Origin: Porodaedalea pini | Lineage: Eukaryota; Basidiomycota; Agaricomycetes; Hymenochaetales; Hymenochaetaceae | Length of the DNA stretch: 64,000 nucleotides | Direction of reading: 5' to 3' | Assembly: GCA_002794775.1 (NCBI GenBank) | Contig: NBAY01000070.1 | Coordinates: forward strand, 1-64,000 | Part shown: piece by piece, positions 12,001 to 23,491 of the stretch | How positions within the stretch are numbered: position 1 is the stretch's first letter | How the letters are laid out: each line of letters begins with the position of its first letter | Position numbers and translations under genes: made by a program | Notes under the pieces: generated by a model | What the model was told of the DNA's origin: nothing | What the model saw: only the letters and a program-made list of their open reading frames with translations | The model's database searches: none

Positions 12001-12194
12001 GAAGAAAAAAGGTTGCAAAGTCGGAAATAGAATCGCTAAGGGAAAAAAGAAGGTCGTCCAGTGCCTTGGGGGATTCGATCCCTGTCAAAGAAAAGGGAAA
12101 GGAATTAGAGTCACAAAACTCCCCAATGAATGAGGGTAAATCGTGAGAGCGAATGGAACGGAGGGGGTGTTCTATGGGTGGAGCCAAAAGGTTG
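9096..12194 (-). pseudogene. LINE copy 1 ORF2, RT and RNase H part
   Basis: Downstream part of ORF2 after the palindrome insertion. The reverse transcriptase includes SPGNNHVSYKHLELL, PKPKRSDFSVPRVFHPITL, DIQGFFDNISHNHLLDKL, NRGVPQGSPLSPL and the catalytic LLAYMDDHLLYARSL (about 10850). RNase H (9096-10115) has FTDGSI, FEEQEALIAAI, VVSDSL and GNSKADKLARDA, giving the D-E-D-D set, then a CPDPVCVKHDVRHLLNCCP zinc-finger-like tail. Lesions: TGA at about 11870 (expected Arg, ITR-AKNAF), a frameshift in a C/T run near 11690, and TGA at about 10270 (expected Arg). Otherwise open. Confidence 0.9.
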
Positions 12195-12279
12195 ATATTA
12201 AACACTTCAGGCTACCCCTCTGAGCAGACCAAGTAGGTCTATTTGTACACACAACTAATTGACCATTTAGGTATTGAGC

Positions 12280-12520
12280 CTGGGCATGCCCAATCCGCTG
12301 GGCACTCCCAGTGGGTGTGGGTTGGGTGTGCCCAATTTTTTTTACTGTGGGAAAGTTGGGTGCACCCAGATCATTTGGGCACTCCCAACTGGGCCTGCCC
12401 AGTTTTTGGGCACTCCCAACCGGGCCTGCCCAGTTTTTGGGCACACCCAGTGGGAGTGCCCTGGGAGTGCCCAGATATGTCACTGTCACTGACTGTCTGG
12501 GGGACTTTTGGGCACACCCA
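12280..12520. repeat. subterminal GGGCAC/GTGCCC word cluster, left arm
   Basis: Dense, partly palindromic words such as TTGGGTGTGCCCAA, TGGGCACTCCCA and TGGGCCTGCCCA, about 80-320 bp inside the element end. The mirror copy is at about 25035-25275. The same core words recur in the 32-bp array further in. Placement next to the termini fits subterminal transposase-binding repeats of hAT-like elements, which is inference. Confidence 0.7.
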
Positions 12521-13419
12521 ATTTGTTTTTGCCATAAAATCTAGGGGCTTTATAAATGTTGTATTTTATTGTTTTTGATCCTACAATTTAGTGATCTTGC
12601 TATTGACCATTGGCATGAATTGAATTTTGGTCAAGATTAGTCTGCATCAGACAGGAAAGAATGCTGAGCATGCTAGACACACAGGACAAAAAGATATTTG
12701 TTGCTATTAGAAAGACTAAGATAATAAAAATAATAGAGATAGTATTGAACAGTTCTATATACTGTAAGACAAATGGAGAAATAGGGAAATTGTACAGCAG
12801 TATGAGAGAAATGAAAATAAATATGAGTCAGCTAAAAGTGTAATGACTACTTAAGAAATCATTAATGATATTCTAACATTAAACATTGGGAATCAAGCTC
12901 CAGCATTCTAACTATATTAGAGAGATTATATGTCATAGGCTCTATGAGAAGTTCTAACTAGAGTGACATAGCTGCACTGGACACTTAAGTAGAGCAATTG
13001 AAAACTGAACAAGTGCAAAGGTCTGATACATTAGGATTAGTTTGAATGCCCAAGTAGAATAGAGAGTATAAACTAAGAGGGAAACTGAGATAGAAATGTA
13101 GAAAGAGTGTAAGTCCACTAGAGCATTCTTATCATTTCTAACATGTTGCTGACCTTCTGAACATCATAACATAACTTTGAGATACTAAGCATCTAACACT
13201 CTGAGATACACAAAGTATCAATACAGTGTAAAATCCTAGGATGAAGAGAACAAGAAAGGGAAGAGATTTGAAGTTAAAATGAAAGAGAGACTTGAAAGCA
13301 GTCAGACTTGAGCTGTACTCAAATATCAGGCCTGGACTACTAAGCTTAAAAGATTAGATATGACTAGTTGACTGTATCTAAATCTTTTACAGGTACCTAG
13401 TTGAGTATACTCAGTATAC

Positions 13420-14095
13420 CCAACTATTTGGGAGTGCCCAATTATCTGGGGGTGCCCAGTTGGGCGCGCCCAACTATCTGGGAGTGCCCAGTTGGGAGTG
13501 CCCAACTATCTGGAGGGGCCCAGTTGGGAGTGCCCAACTATCTGGGGGGGCCCACTTGGGCACACCCAACTATCTGGGGGTGCCCACTTGGGCACACCCA
13601 ACTATCTGGGGGTGCCCAGTTGGGAGTGCCCAACTATCTGGGGGTGCCCAGTTGGGAGTGCCCAACTATCTGGGGGGGCCCACTTGGGCACACCCAACTA
13701 TCTGGGGGGGCCCACTTGGGCACACCCAACTATCTGAGGGGCCCAATTGGGCACACCCAACTATCTGGGGGGGCCCACTTGGGCACACCCAACTATCTGA
13801 GGGGCCCAATTGGGCACACCCAACTATCTGGGGGGGCCCAGTTGGGAGTGCCCAACTATCTGGGGGTGCCCAGTTGGGTGTGCCCAACTATCTGGGGGTG
13901 CCCAGTTGGGCGTGCCCAACTATCTGGGAGTGCCCAGTTGGGCACACCCAATTATCTGGGGGTGCCTAACTGGGTGCACCCAACTATCTGGGGGTGCCCA
14001 ACTGGGTGCACCCAATTATCTAGGGGTGCCCAGTTAGGTACATCCAATTATCTGGAGGTGTCCAGTTAGGTACACCCAAATGTCTGAGAGTACCT
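13420..14095. repeat. 32-bp tandem array, left arm
   Basis: About 21 head-to-tail units of 32 bp with consensus CCCAACTATCTGGGGG plus TGCCCAGTTGGGAGTG. Units vary mainly at the GGGAGTG / GGGCACA position and in the number of Gs. Each unit contains a short dyad (GCCCA...TGGGC). The long open frames here (up to 222 codons) are produced by the repeat and are not genes. The mirror array at 23492-24135 has one unit fewer. Confidence 0.9.
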
Positions 14096-14099
14096 AGCT

Positions 14100-15350
14100 A
14101 TATAAGGTCTTTTTTGATTCCTGCCTTAGAATCATTTTTTAAAATGCAAAAAATCATTATGTCATGAAAATTAAATAAGTCTAGAATGGAAGCCTTAATA
14201 ATTCTATAGATAATTTCTCAAGCATTTTGTTCTAGACTCTGCATCTTGGCAGCTTTGCTCTGAAGACAAATCAATACACTACAATCATTGACCCGACACC
14301 AGAGCTTCCACAAGATTAAGGACAAGAAAGCATAAAACTTCATTTTGAAGAGATTACCACCCTGCTCCTCAATAGTGCTCTGTATCTTCTCAATTGCATG
14401 CTCAAGACACTCAATTGCTGCATACCGCAAACTCAAAATAAGTATAGAGTGAGACAATTACAACAAACACAGTGCACATTGTCAGTAGCATTTGTACCCA
14501 GCACACAGAGAGGCAGTGAAATGAGCTTTGCCTTGATAGGTACCACCTCAGTGCTCACCACCTCACCTGTCTGATAATATCAATGCCCATGTCCATATAG
14601 CACATTAACTCAATGTCTGCATGCAGCTTGATTGGCTACAGTAGTTGGCCACCACATGATCATCACCATCAGCTGTGCGAATGTTGCCAGTAACAGCAAG
14701 TTCAACAGCATTGTGAAGACCTTCTCCAGCTCCATCAGTATGAGCTTGAATGCATCATACAGATGGCCATATGTCTTGCCTAGCAGCCACCATCACTATT
14801 TCCTTCTTGTCCTCACCTGTTGCCTCCAGTTTTGCAGGTGTGGTGCTGGACTGGCCCTCAGAGATCTCCTCTGACAAAAGTTTGGATGCAACATGTCATA
14901 ATATGGATGCAACCATCTTCTCTTCACATTTTGTAATGTCCTCCAGTGATACACAACACTTACTCAGATCAAAGTATCCTTCAAGGATAACAAATGAATG
15001 ACTGAGACTGATACAACAGATACAACAAGAGACAGACCCTTCCCCTTGTCCACATGTAGGATGACAATGATCTCTTTCCTTCCAACACAGATCAGCCTTT
15101 GAATTGAACAAGTTCACCTGCAAGAAAGCTCTGAGAGTAGAATCATCCCCTTGATGTTGTCACATTCAACCTGTATATATCATGAATGACAGTCAGTATT
15201 AAGTCGCATCGGCCTCTGACCCGACACTCAAGCCCAAGTTGGACAAATAGTTCAAATCTGTACTCCATGCGGGACTCCACACACCATTAGTACTGTTATT
15301 GAAGTTATAGCTATAATGATAGCTACATGACACCACACACAGTATCTCAA
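14100..15350. other. unrecognised arm segment (left)
   Basis: AT-rich sequence with mirror copy 22237-23487. On the minus strand (plus in the right arm) there are frames of 60-80 codons, including one with a coiled-coil-like AIECLEHAIEKIQSTIEEQ (14218-14457). Frames are short and interrupted; they may be remains of a captured gene or of a transposon protein. I do not recognise them. Confidence 0.4.
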
Positions 15351-15356
15351 GCATTG

Positions 15357-16060
15357 GTTCACCAAGTGAGAGTGGCAAGTACAAAAAGCACACTGTCAGC
15401 TCTTCAAGTGGGACAGGCATCGGGTCAGACGACAATGGTGTCTGACGGAAAGCGGAAAAAGCAATGTTCGTTGTGCACTGAGTGCCGCGTGCTGGTGAGC
15501 TGCAATGATCGTGAGAGGGCGGCACACTCCGCACGGCTGCGCCATCTGGCAGCGTAGCAGCACACCTGAGCTCTGTTCGCGAACCCTGCCTTTGTCTGCG
15601 TACGGCCAAATTCCGGACTATTTGCATCGGACAAGGGTGGACTCGGGAAGTGCATCGCGTCGCGTGCTGCAGATTGTTGGCAGTGAACCAAATGCGATTG
15701 TTGATTCACCAAGTGAGAGCGGCGAGTACGACAGGCAGAATGTCAGTTTTTTGAGCGGAACGGGCATCGGTCAGACAACAATGGTGTCTGTGATGCAAGC
15801 GCGGAAGAAAGGAATGTTTGCTGTGCACTGAGCGCCGCAATGACCGCGAGAGGTGGACCAACAAACGAGAACGGCAACGATCCTGGGGATCAATAGTGGG
15901 GCAGCACGCTCCGCACGGCCGCATCACCTGGCAGCGTCGCAGCATGTCTGAGGTACTCCGTTTGCCATCCCTGCCTTTGTCTGCGCGCGGCCAGACTTCA
16001 GACTTGCGCCTGCATCTGGCAAGGGTGGACTCGGGAAGTGCCCCGCGTTTGTGCACTGCA
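15357..16060. repeat. tandem duplication of cyclin-tail sequence (left arm)
   Basis: Two diverged head-to-tail copies, 15357-15705 and 15706-16060, share long words such as TCACCAAGTGAGAG, CACACTCCGCACGG / GCACGCTCCGCACGG, CCTGCCTTTGTCTGCG and AAGGGTGGACTCGGGAAGTG. On the minus strand they encode similar text (STLARCRRKSEVWPRADKGR in one copy, STLVRCK...WPYADKGR out of frame in the other), so the 3' part of the captured cyclin gene was duplicated before the arms formed. Mirror in right arm about 21527-22230. Confidence 0.75.
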
Positions 16061-17308
16061 GAAACCGGAGACGATCCAAATGCATTCGTACCCTCGCTTT
16101 TCGTGCGTTGCATGTTGCGTGACTTCTCTTCCTGCGGCAGCGTAGTGCTCTTGCCGACCCAGAGACACCACCCTAGGGCATCACCCAATGCGCGTTAGCA
16201 GCGTTCAACCACGCGTGATGGGACCGGAGAGCTTTGCCCATGCTCGATTCAAATAGCATCGATCCTGTAAGAATCTTGATACCACAACGAGTGCGGCGAC
16301 GAAAGTGCGCCGCGGGCGAAGAAGCGGCGATGACAGAGGTGACAGCGGTGTGAACGGTTTTCCAAGGATCTTACGACGCTTGTCGTTAGACTGCCCTTGA
16401 GTCTGCATCTGCTGAGTTAATGGAAGCGAAGTGTCCATATGGTAGACTGTCGGCACGCGCGATGTGTCGGAGGGGTCCATTGACGTCAGCTCTGTCGGAA
16501 GACCGCAGGGGTTGGACGTGTCCGAAGAGGTATTTGCCTTTGACGAGAGAGACGCCTCGCCTTCCCTCTTATCCAACTCCGGCTCGCCCCTCACTCCCGT
16601 GCTGATCTTCTCCTTCTCCGCGAGCCCCGTCACCTTCCCCCGCACCACCCCGATGTAGCAGAGCGCCGACTGCAGGACGCTACGTCTCGTGCGTGAACGG
16701 CGAGGCGAGTGCGATGCAGTGCGTATGCGACGAAGTGCGCAAGCGTATTCGGTATCACTGGTGCCCCTCCTGATCCTGCCGTTGCGGTAGCGGGGGAACG
16801 CGAGACGACTGCGGTCGAGGACGATGTGGAAGAGGTGGAGGACGACAGAGGAAGGATCTCGGGGCAGTCGAAGGTATGGCTGACGAAGCGCGCGCAGAGC
16901 TTGCTGATGTCTTCGTGCCCGTAGTAAGTGTCGACTGCCGGTGGGGGTGCTGCTGGCGCGGGGTGGTGCGAGTGGTGTGCGCGCGGGACTGCCGATGACT
17001 GTTTTTTTGTCGAGCGTTTTCGGCGCGGTCGGAGGGAAAAAAAAGTGATAGAGAAAAAGACACCGATCAACAGCCGCTCATCACTCAAGTATCAGAGATC
17101 GGGGGGAAAGAGGGGGGATGCTTACAGAACTCGAGGTAGACGCTGCGGCAGCGGCGGACGCAGAAGACGATTTCGCAGGTGGAGGCGGGGCGTACGTCGC
17201 GCGGTGCACGCGCCGGAAGGGCGAGTGGTTCGAGCTGGCACTCGACGGTGATATCGAATGCGGATGCGGATGGGGGTGGGGATGGCGCGGGGCGTGGACG
17301 GTGGCCAT
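16027..17308 (-). pseudogene. captured PCL-type cyclin gene fragment (left arm)
   Basis: Mirror of the right-arm fragment at 20279-21560; see that entry for motifs. It carries the same frameshifts and the same intron-like gap, so it was captured or damaged before the palindrome arms were copied or homogenised. Confidence 0.75.
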
Positions 17309-17586
17309 ATTCGCTGCGGCGGGCTCTCTGGCTCTGGACGTTGACGAGCGTCTGTGAGCGTCGAAGGACAGGTGGAGTTGATGCGTGAGAAGAGGTCGCT
17401 GCGAATGTTTTGATCGGAACGAGATCCTTCTCGGACACAACGGTTGCGTCGCGTTCGCCGGACCGCTCAATGAGAAGGGCGGATGGGAAAACGGCTGACG
17501 TCGATGTTGAAGCGTGTGGATCGTCAAGGGGGGCAGGAGGAAGAGGCGAGGAACACGTGCTGCGTGAACAGGGCGAGGGAAGTTGA

Positions 17587-17835
17587 ACCACACCAGTGCG
17601 GCAGAGACGGAGGGAAGAGTGACCAGCAGAAAGGAGCACCCTGCTTCATCGGGAAGCCCTGCTTGTCGTTTCCGCCAGAGACGCGGAAGACGTAGCCCTT
17701 GAACTCATCACCGAGCAAGTCGCTGGGGACACCTGGGACATCTTCTTGCCGTGGAAAATGCGGTAACGACGCTCATCGTCGATGTTGATCGTCTTTTGCT
17801 GGCCCATCGCCAGGTCAGCGATGTCGACACTTCAT
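17587..17835 (-). pseudogene. captured ribosomal protein eS6 fragment (left arm)
   Basis: Mirror of 19752-20000 in the right arm. Encodes [24 protein letters not shown] eS6 sequence on the minus strand. Confidence 0.8.
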
Positions 17836-18641
17836 GGCCGGTGGTGTCTTGAGGAGCTCGTCGTGTTCTGTCCCTTCAGGCAAGCAAAAAAAAATGATGA
17901 AAAGTAATTATTAGTATATTCAAATAGTTTTTATGATTATTTTTTTTGCTTACCTTGAGTGTGTGGCTGGTGGGACAGCCGTGCTCGTCGTCGATGGTGA
18001 AGACGAAACGACACGAACAACGACGACGCGTTGGTTGTGTTGCCTGATTTGGCTGATCGCCGCGTCTCAAACAAGCAATCAAAGCATTCCGATTCTTTCG
18101 GAAATCTCAAAAGTCTCAGCTGTTGGCCTCAGACAAATTCTACGGACGCGTTTAAAAATACAAAAAAATATGGAATAGTTTTATTATGTATGTATCTATA
18201 GCATAGCTAAGAACTACGCGTCCAGCGCGTTTTTTTATGGAGTCATAAATACAACAGTAATCTTGACATGCAGCACCAGGCCTCCAGAAGCATACACAAA
18301 AGTACAATATACCCTGAAAGGCCTGACACATATTCTATCATGAAGTAAGTGATACATTGTGTATGTATGCAAGGTTTCAAGCCAATCAGACAAGAACTGA
18401 CTTCATGATAGAGAAGGAGGTGGTTTCATGAGATCTTCTGAATCTGAGTGTTTTGTATATCCTGTTCCCAGTTTCTACTTTGAGGGCATATAAAATATTG
18501 AGCATATTTAGGGATATCGTTTTTATGTCTCTGTAAATTTACAGGTATCCAGCCTCAGTGGTTGGAGCTGGGGGAATTGCAAAACATCGAAAATCTTGGG
18601 TTTAAGAGGTTCAGAGAAAGCATATATTCATGTTGTTGCTT

Positions 18642-18946
18642 TATTCCAAACTTCAGGAAGCTCTATAAAATAGATATTAGTACTTTATATGACTACAATA
18701 ATTGTAATCAGGTGCTAGATCTCGGAGTTAGAGGAAAGTTCTGAAGGAGGAGAGGAAATACATGCAAAACTGCTCTGTGTTTCTTGGATTTGCGTCGAGT
18801 TTCACAAAACATGAACTGCATCACCTCTCATTTCACTCCCCATTCCCAACTTTTCCCTCACCCACAAAACTAAGGGTTGGATATCTTTCTTGGACCATAC
18901 TTAAATACAAATAACTAAATTTGTTGAGCTTCTCATACTTTGAACC
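18642..18946. other. unpaired 305-bp centre of the palindrome
   Basis: Sequence between the arms that has no inverted partner. It holds no gene. Its left part is AT-rich; the right part (about 18815-18880) is C/T-rich. The change from perfect pairing to no pairing is abrupt at both borders (GTTGTTGCTT on the left). Confidence 0.8.
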
Positions 18947-19751
18947 AAGCAACAACATGAATATATGCTTTCTCTGAACCTCTTAAACCCAAGATTTTCG
19001 ATGTTTTGCAATTCCCCCAGCTCCAACCACTGAGGCTGGATACCTGTAAATTTACAGAGACATAAAAACGATATCCCTAAATATGCTCAATATTTTATAT
19101 GCCCTCAAAGTAGAAACTGGGAACAGGATATACAAAACACTCAGATTCAGAAGATCTCATGAAACCACCTCCTTCTCTATCATGAAGTCAGTTCTTGTCT
19201 GATTGGCTTGAAACCTTGCATACATACACAATGTATCACTTACTTCATGATAGAATATGTGTCAGGCCTTTCAGGGTATATTGTACTTTTGTGTATGCTT
19301 CTGGAGGCCTGGTGCTGCATGTCAAGATTACTGTTGTATTTATGACTCCATAAAAAAACGCGCTGGACGCGTAGTTCTTAGCTATGCTATAGATACATAC
19401 ATAATAAAACTATTCCATATTTTTTTGTATTTTTAAACGCGTCCGTAGAATTTGTCTGAGGCCAACAGCTGAGACTTTTGAGATTTCCGAAAGAATCGGA
19501 ATGCTTTGATTGCTTGTTTGAGACGCGGCGATCAGCCAAATCAGGCAACACAACCAACGCGTCGTCGTTGTTCGTGTCGTTTCGTCTTCACCATCGACGA
19601 CGAGCACGGCTGTCCCACCAGCCACACACTCAAGGTAAGCAAAAAAAATAATCATAAAAACTATTTGAATATACTAATAATTACTTTTCATCATTTTTTT
19701 TGCTTGCCTGAAGGGACAGAACACGACGAGCTCCTCAAGACACCACCGGCC

Positions 19752-20000
19752 ATGAAGTGTCGACATCGCTGACCTGGCGATGGGCCAGCAAAAGACGATC
19801 AACATCGACGATGAGCGTCGTTACCGCATTTTCCACGGCAAGAAGATGTCCCAGGTGTCCCCAGCGACTTGCTCGGTGATGAGTTCAAGGGCTACGTCTT
19901 CCGCGTCTCTGGCGGAAACGACAAGCAGGGCTTCCCGATGAAGCAGGGTGCTCCTTTCTGCTGGTCACTCTTCCCTCCGTCTCTGCCGCACTGGTGTGGT
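19752..20000 (+). pseudogene. captured ribosomal protein eS6 fragment (right arm)
   Basis: 5' part of a small-subunit ribosomal protein eS6 gene. ATGAAG at 19752 matches the eS6 start; [20 protein letters not shown] and [20 protein letters not shown] plus PMKQG follow, then [16 protein letters not shown], which corresponds to the family stretch ending in RRTG. Frameshifts occur near 19760, 19855 and 19955. Homology stops near 20000, roughly residue 85 of about 240. Upstream, a GTAAGC...CTGAAG segment at about 19636-19714 looks like a spliced 5' leader intron. Loss of the C-terminal two thirds and the frameshifts exclude function. Intron-like sequence suggests DNA-level capture rather than retrocopying. 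Confidence 0.8.
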
Positions 20001-20278
20001 TCAACTTCCCTCGCCCTGTTCACGCAGCACGTGTTCCTCGCCTCTTCCTCCTGCCCCCCTTGACGATCCACACGCTTCAACATCGACGTCAGCCGTTTTC
20101 CCATCCGCCCTTCTCATTGAGCGGTCCGGCGAACGCGACGCAACCGTTGTGTCCGAGAAGGATCTCGTTCCGATCAAAACATTCGCAGCGACCTCTTCTC
20201 ACGCATCAACTCCACCTGTCCTTCGACGCTCACAGACGCTCGTCAACGTCCAGAGCCAGAGAGCCCGCCGCAGCGAAT

Positions 20279-21560
20279 ATGGCCACCGTCCACGCCCCGC
20301 GCCATCCCCACCCCCATCCGCATCCGCATTCGATATCACCGTCGAGTGCCAGCTCGAACCACTCGCCCTTCCGGCGCGTGCACCGCGCGACGTACGCCCC
20401 GCCTCCACCTGCGAAATCGTCTTCTGCGTCCGCCGCTGCCGCAGCGTCTACCTCGAGTTCTGTAAGCATCCCCCCTCTTTCCCCCCGATCTCTGATACTT
20501 GAGTGATGAGCGGCTGTTGATCGGTGTCTTTTTCTCTATCACTTTTTTTTCCCTCCGACCGCGCCGAAAACGCTCGACAAAAAAACAGTCATCGGCAGTC
20601 CCGCGCGCACACCACTCGCACCACCCCGCGCCAGCAGCACCCCCACCGGCAGTCGACACTTACTACGGGCACGAAGACATCAGCAAGCTCTGCGCGCGCT
20701 TCGTCAGCCATACCTTCGACTGCCCCGAGATCCTTCCTCTGTCGTCCTCCACCTCTTCCACATCGTCCTCGACCGCAGTCGTCTCGCGTTCCCCCGCTAC
20801 CGCAACGGCAGGATCAGGAGGGGCACCAGTGATACCGAATACGCTTGCGCACTTCGTCGCATACGCACTGCATCGCACTCGCCTCGCCGTTCACGCACGA
20901 GACGTAGCGTCCTGCAGTCGGCGCTCTGCTACATCGGGGTGGTGCGGGGGAAGGTGACGGGGCTCGCGGAGAAGGAGAAGATCAGCACGGGAGTGAGGGG
21001 CGAGCCGGAGTTGGATAAGAGGGAAGGCGAGGCGTCTCTCTCGTCAAAGGCAAATACCTCTTCGGACACGTCCAACCCCTGCGGTCTTCCGACAGAGCTG
21101 ACGTCAATGGACCCCTCCGACACATCGCGCGTGCCGACAGTCTACCATATGGACACTTCGCTTCCATTAACTCAGCAGATGCAGACTCAAGGGCAGTCTA
21201 ACGACAAGCGTCGTAAGATCCTTGGAAAACCGTTCACACCGCTGTCACCTCTGTCATCGCCGCTTCTTCGCCCGCGGCGCACTTTCGTCGCCGCACTCGT
21301 TGTGGTATCAAGATTCTTACAGGATCGATGCTATTTGAATCGAGCATGGGCAAAGCTCTCCGGTCCCATCACGCGTGGTTGAACGCTGCTAACGCGCATT
21401 GGGTGATGCCCTAGGGTGGTGTCTCTGGGTCGGCAAGAGCACTACGCTGCCGCAGGAAGAGAAGTCACGCAACATGCAACGCACGAAAAGCGAGGGTACG
21501 AATGCATTTGGATCGTCTCCGGTTTCTGCAGTGCACAAACGCGGGGCACTTCCCGAGTCC
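20279..21560 (+). pseudogene. captured PCL-type cyclin gene fragment (right arm)
   Basis: Starts MATVHAPRHPHPHPHPHS (20279), a His/Pro-rich leader, to STSSS at 20461, where GTAAGC opens an intron. After it come YYGHEDISKLCARFVSH and LAHFVAYALHRTRLAVH, typical of fungal PHO85-cyclin-like (PCL1/2 type) cyclin boxes. Then come frame changes and a large deletion, then FLQDRCYLNRAWAKLSG (about 21315-21360) and, in another frame, LGDALGWCLWVGKS (about 21400-21440) with a Ser-rich tail. PCL cyclins activate Pho85/Cdk5-type kinases; this copy is broken and its central cyclin fold is lost. Retention of intron sequence argues for capture from genomic DNA. Family assignment is from motif memory. Confidence 0.75.
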
Positions 21561-23491
21561 ACCCTTGCCAGATGCAGGCGCAAGTCTGAAGTCTGGCCGC
21601 GCGCAGACAAAGGCAGGGATGGCAAACGGAGTACCTCAGACATGCTGCGACGCTGCCAGGTGATGCGGCCGTGCGGAGCGTGCTGCCCCACTATTGATCC
21701 CCAGGATCGTTGCCGTTCTCGTTTGTTGGTCCACCTCTCGCGGTCATTGCGGCGCTCAGTGCACAGCAAACATTCCTTTCTTCCGCGCTTGCATCACAGA
21801 CACCATTGTTGTCTGACCGATGCCCGTTCCGCTCAAAAAACTGACATTCTGCCTGTCGTACTCGCCGCTCTCACTTGGTGAATCAACAATCGCATTTGGT
21901 TCACTGCCAACAATCTGCAGCACGCGACGCGATGCACTTCCCGAGTCCACCCTTGTCCGATGCAAATAGTCCGGAATTTGGCCGTACGCAGACAAAGGCA
22001 GGGTTCGCGAACAGAGCTCAGGTGTGCTGCTACGCTGCCAGATGGCGCAGCCGTGCGGAGTGTGCCGCCCTCTCACGATCATTGCAGCTCACCAGCACGC
22101 GGCACTCAGTGCACAACGAACATTGCTTTTTCCGCTTTCCGTCAGACACCATTGTCGTCTGACCCGATGCCTGTCCCACTTGAAGAGCTGACAGTGTGCT
22201 TTTTGTACTTGCCACTCTCACTTGGTGAACCAATGCTTGAGATACTGTGTGTGGTGTCATGTAGCTATCATTATAGCTATAACTTCAATAACAGTACTAA
22301 TGGTGTGTGGAGTCCCGCATGGAGTACAGATTTGAACTATTTGTCCAACTTGGGCTTGAGTGTCGGGTCAGAGGCCGATGCGACTTAATACTGACTGTCA
22401 TTCATGATATATACAGGTTGAATGTGACAACATCAAGGGGATGATTCTACTCTCAGAGCTTTCTTGCAGGTGAACTTGTTCAATTCAAAGGCTGATCTGT
22501 GTTGGAAGGAAAGAGATCATTGTCATCCTACATGTGGACAAGGGGAAGGGTCTGTCTCTTGTTGTATCTGTTGTATCAGTCTCAGTCATTCATTTGTTAT
22601 CCTTGAAGGATACTTTGATCTGAGTAAGTGTTGTGTATCACTGGAGGACATTACAAAATGTGAAGAGAAGATGGTTGCATCCATATTATGACATGTTGCA
22701 TCCAAACTTTTGTCAGAGGAGATCTCTGAGGGCCAGTCCAGCACCACACCTGCAAAACTGGAGGCAACAGGTGAGGACAAGAAGGAAATAGTGATGGTGG
22801 CTGCTAGGCAAGACATATGGCCATCTGTATGATGCATTCAAGCTCATACTGATGGAGCTGGAGAAGGTCTTCACAATGCTGTTGAACTTGCTGTTACTGG
22901 CAACATTCGCACAGCTGATGGTGATGATCATGTGGTGGCCAACTACTGTAGCCAATCAAGCTGCATGCAGACATTGAGTTAATGTGCTATATGGACATGG
23001 GCATTGATATTATCAGACAGGTGAGGTGGTGAGCACTGAGGTGGTACCTATCAAGGCAAAGCTCATTTCACTGCCTCTCTGTGTGCTGGGTACAAATGCT
23101 ACTGACAATGTGCACTGTGTTTGTTGTAATTGTCTCACTCTATACTTATTTTGAGTTTGCGGTATGCAGCAATTGAGTGTCTTGAGCATGCAATTGAGAA
23201 GATACAGAGCACTATTGAGGAGCAGGGTGGTAATCTCTTCAAAATGAAGTTTTATGCTTTCTTGTCCTTAATCTTGTGGAAGCTCTGGTGTCGGGTCAAT
23301 GATTGTAGTGTATTGATTTGTCTTCAGAGCAAAGCTGCCAAGATGCAGAGTCTAGAACAAAATGCTTGAGAAATTATCTATAGAATTATTAAGGCTTCCA
23401 TTCTAGACTTATTTAATTTTCATGACATAATGATTTTTTGCATTTTAAAAAATGATTCTAAGGCAGGAATCAAAAAAGACCTTATATAGCT

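Larger units (their letters stand above)
12203..18641 (+). repeat. left arm of giant palindrome
   Basis: 6,439-bp arm. From the outside: terminal repeat, a cluster of TGGGTGTGCCCA-type words (about 12280-12520), AT-rich non-coding DNA, 32-bp tandem array (13420-14095), an unrecognised AT-rich stretch (14100-15350), a duplicated cyclin tail (15357-16060), cyclin fragment, eS6 fragment, and AT-rich DNA to the centre. Every open frame in it has an identical mirror partner in the right arm. Confidence 0.92.

Noticed and set aside
13401..14069. Long open frames (up to 222 codons) with LSGGAQLGVPNYLG-type repeats
   Set aside because: They arise from the 32-bp DNA repeat, appear in several frames and on both strands, and have no start context or splice structure. 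Treated as repeat, not protein.
13420..14095. CRISPR-like array of roughly 32-bp repeats
   Set aside because: Units are directly adjacent with no unique spacers, in a eukaryotic genome, inside a transposon arm.
15199..17690. Several 95-184 codon frames in the arms as genes
   Set aside because: Most are frames or antisense of the broken cyclin and eS6 fragments; none is intact.
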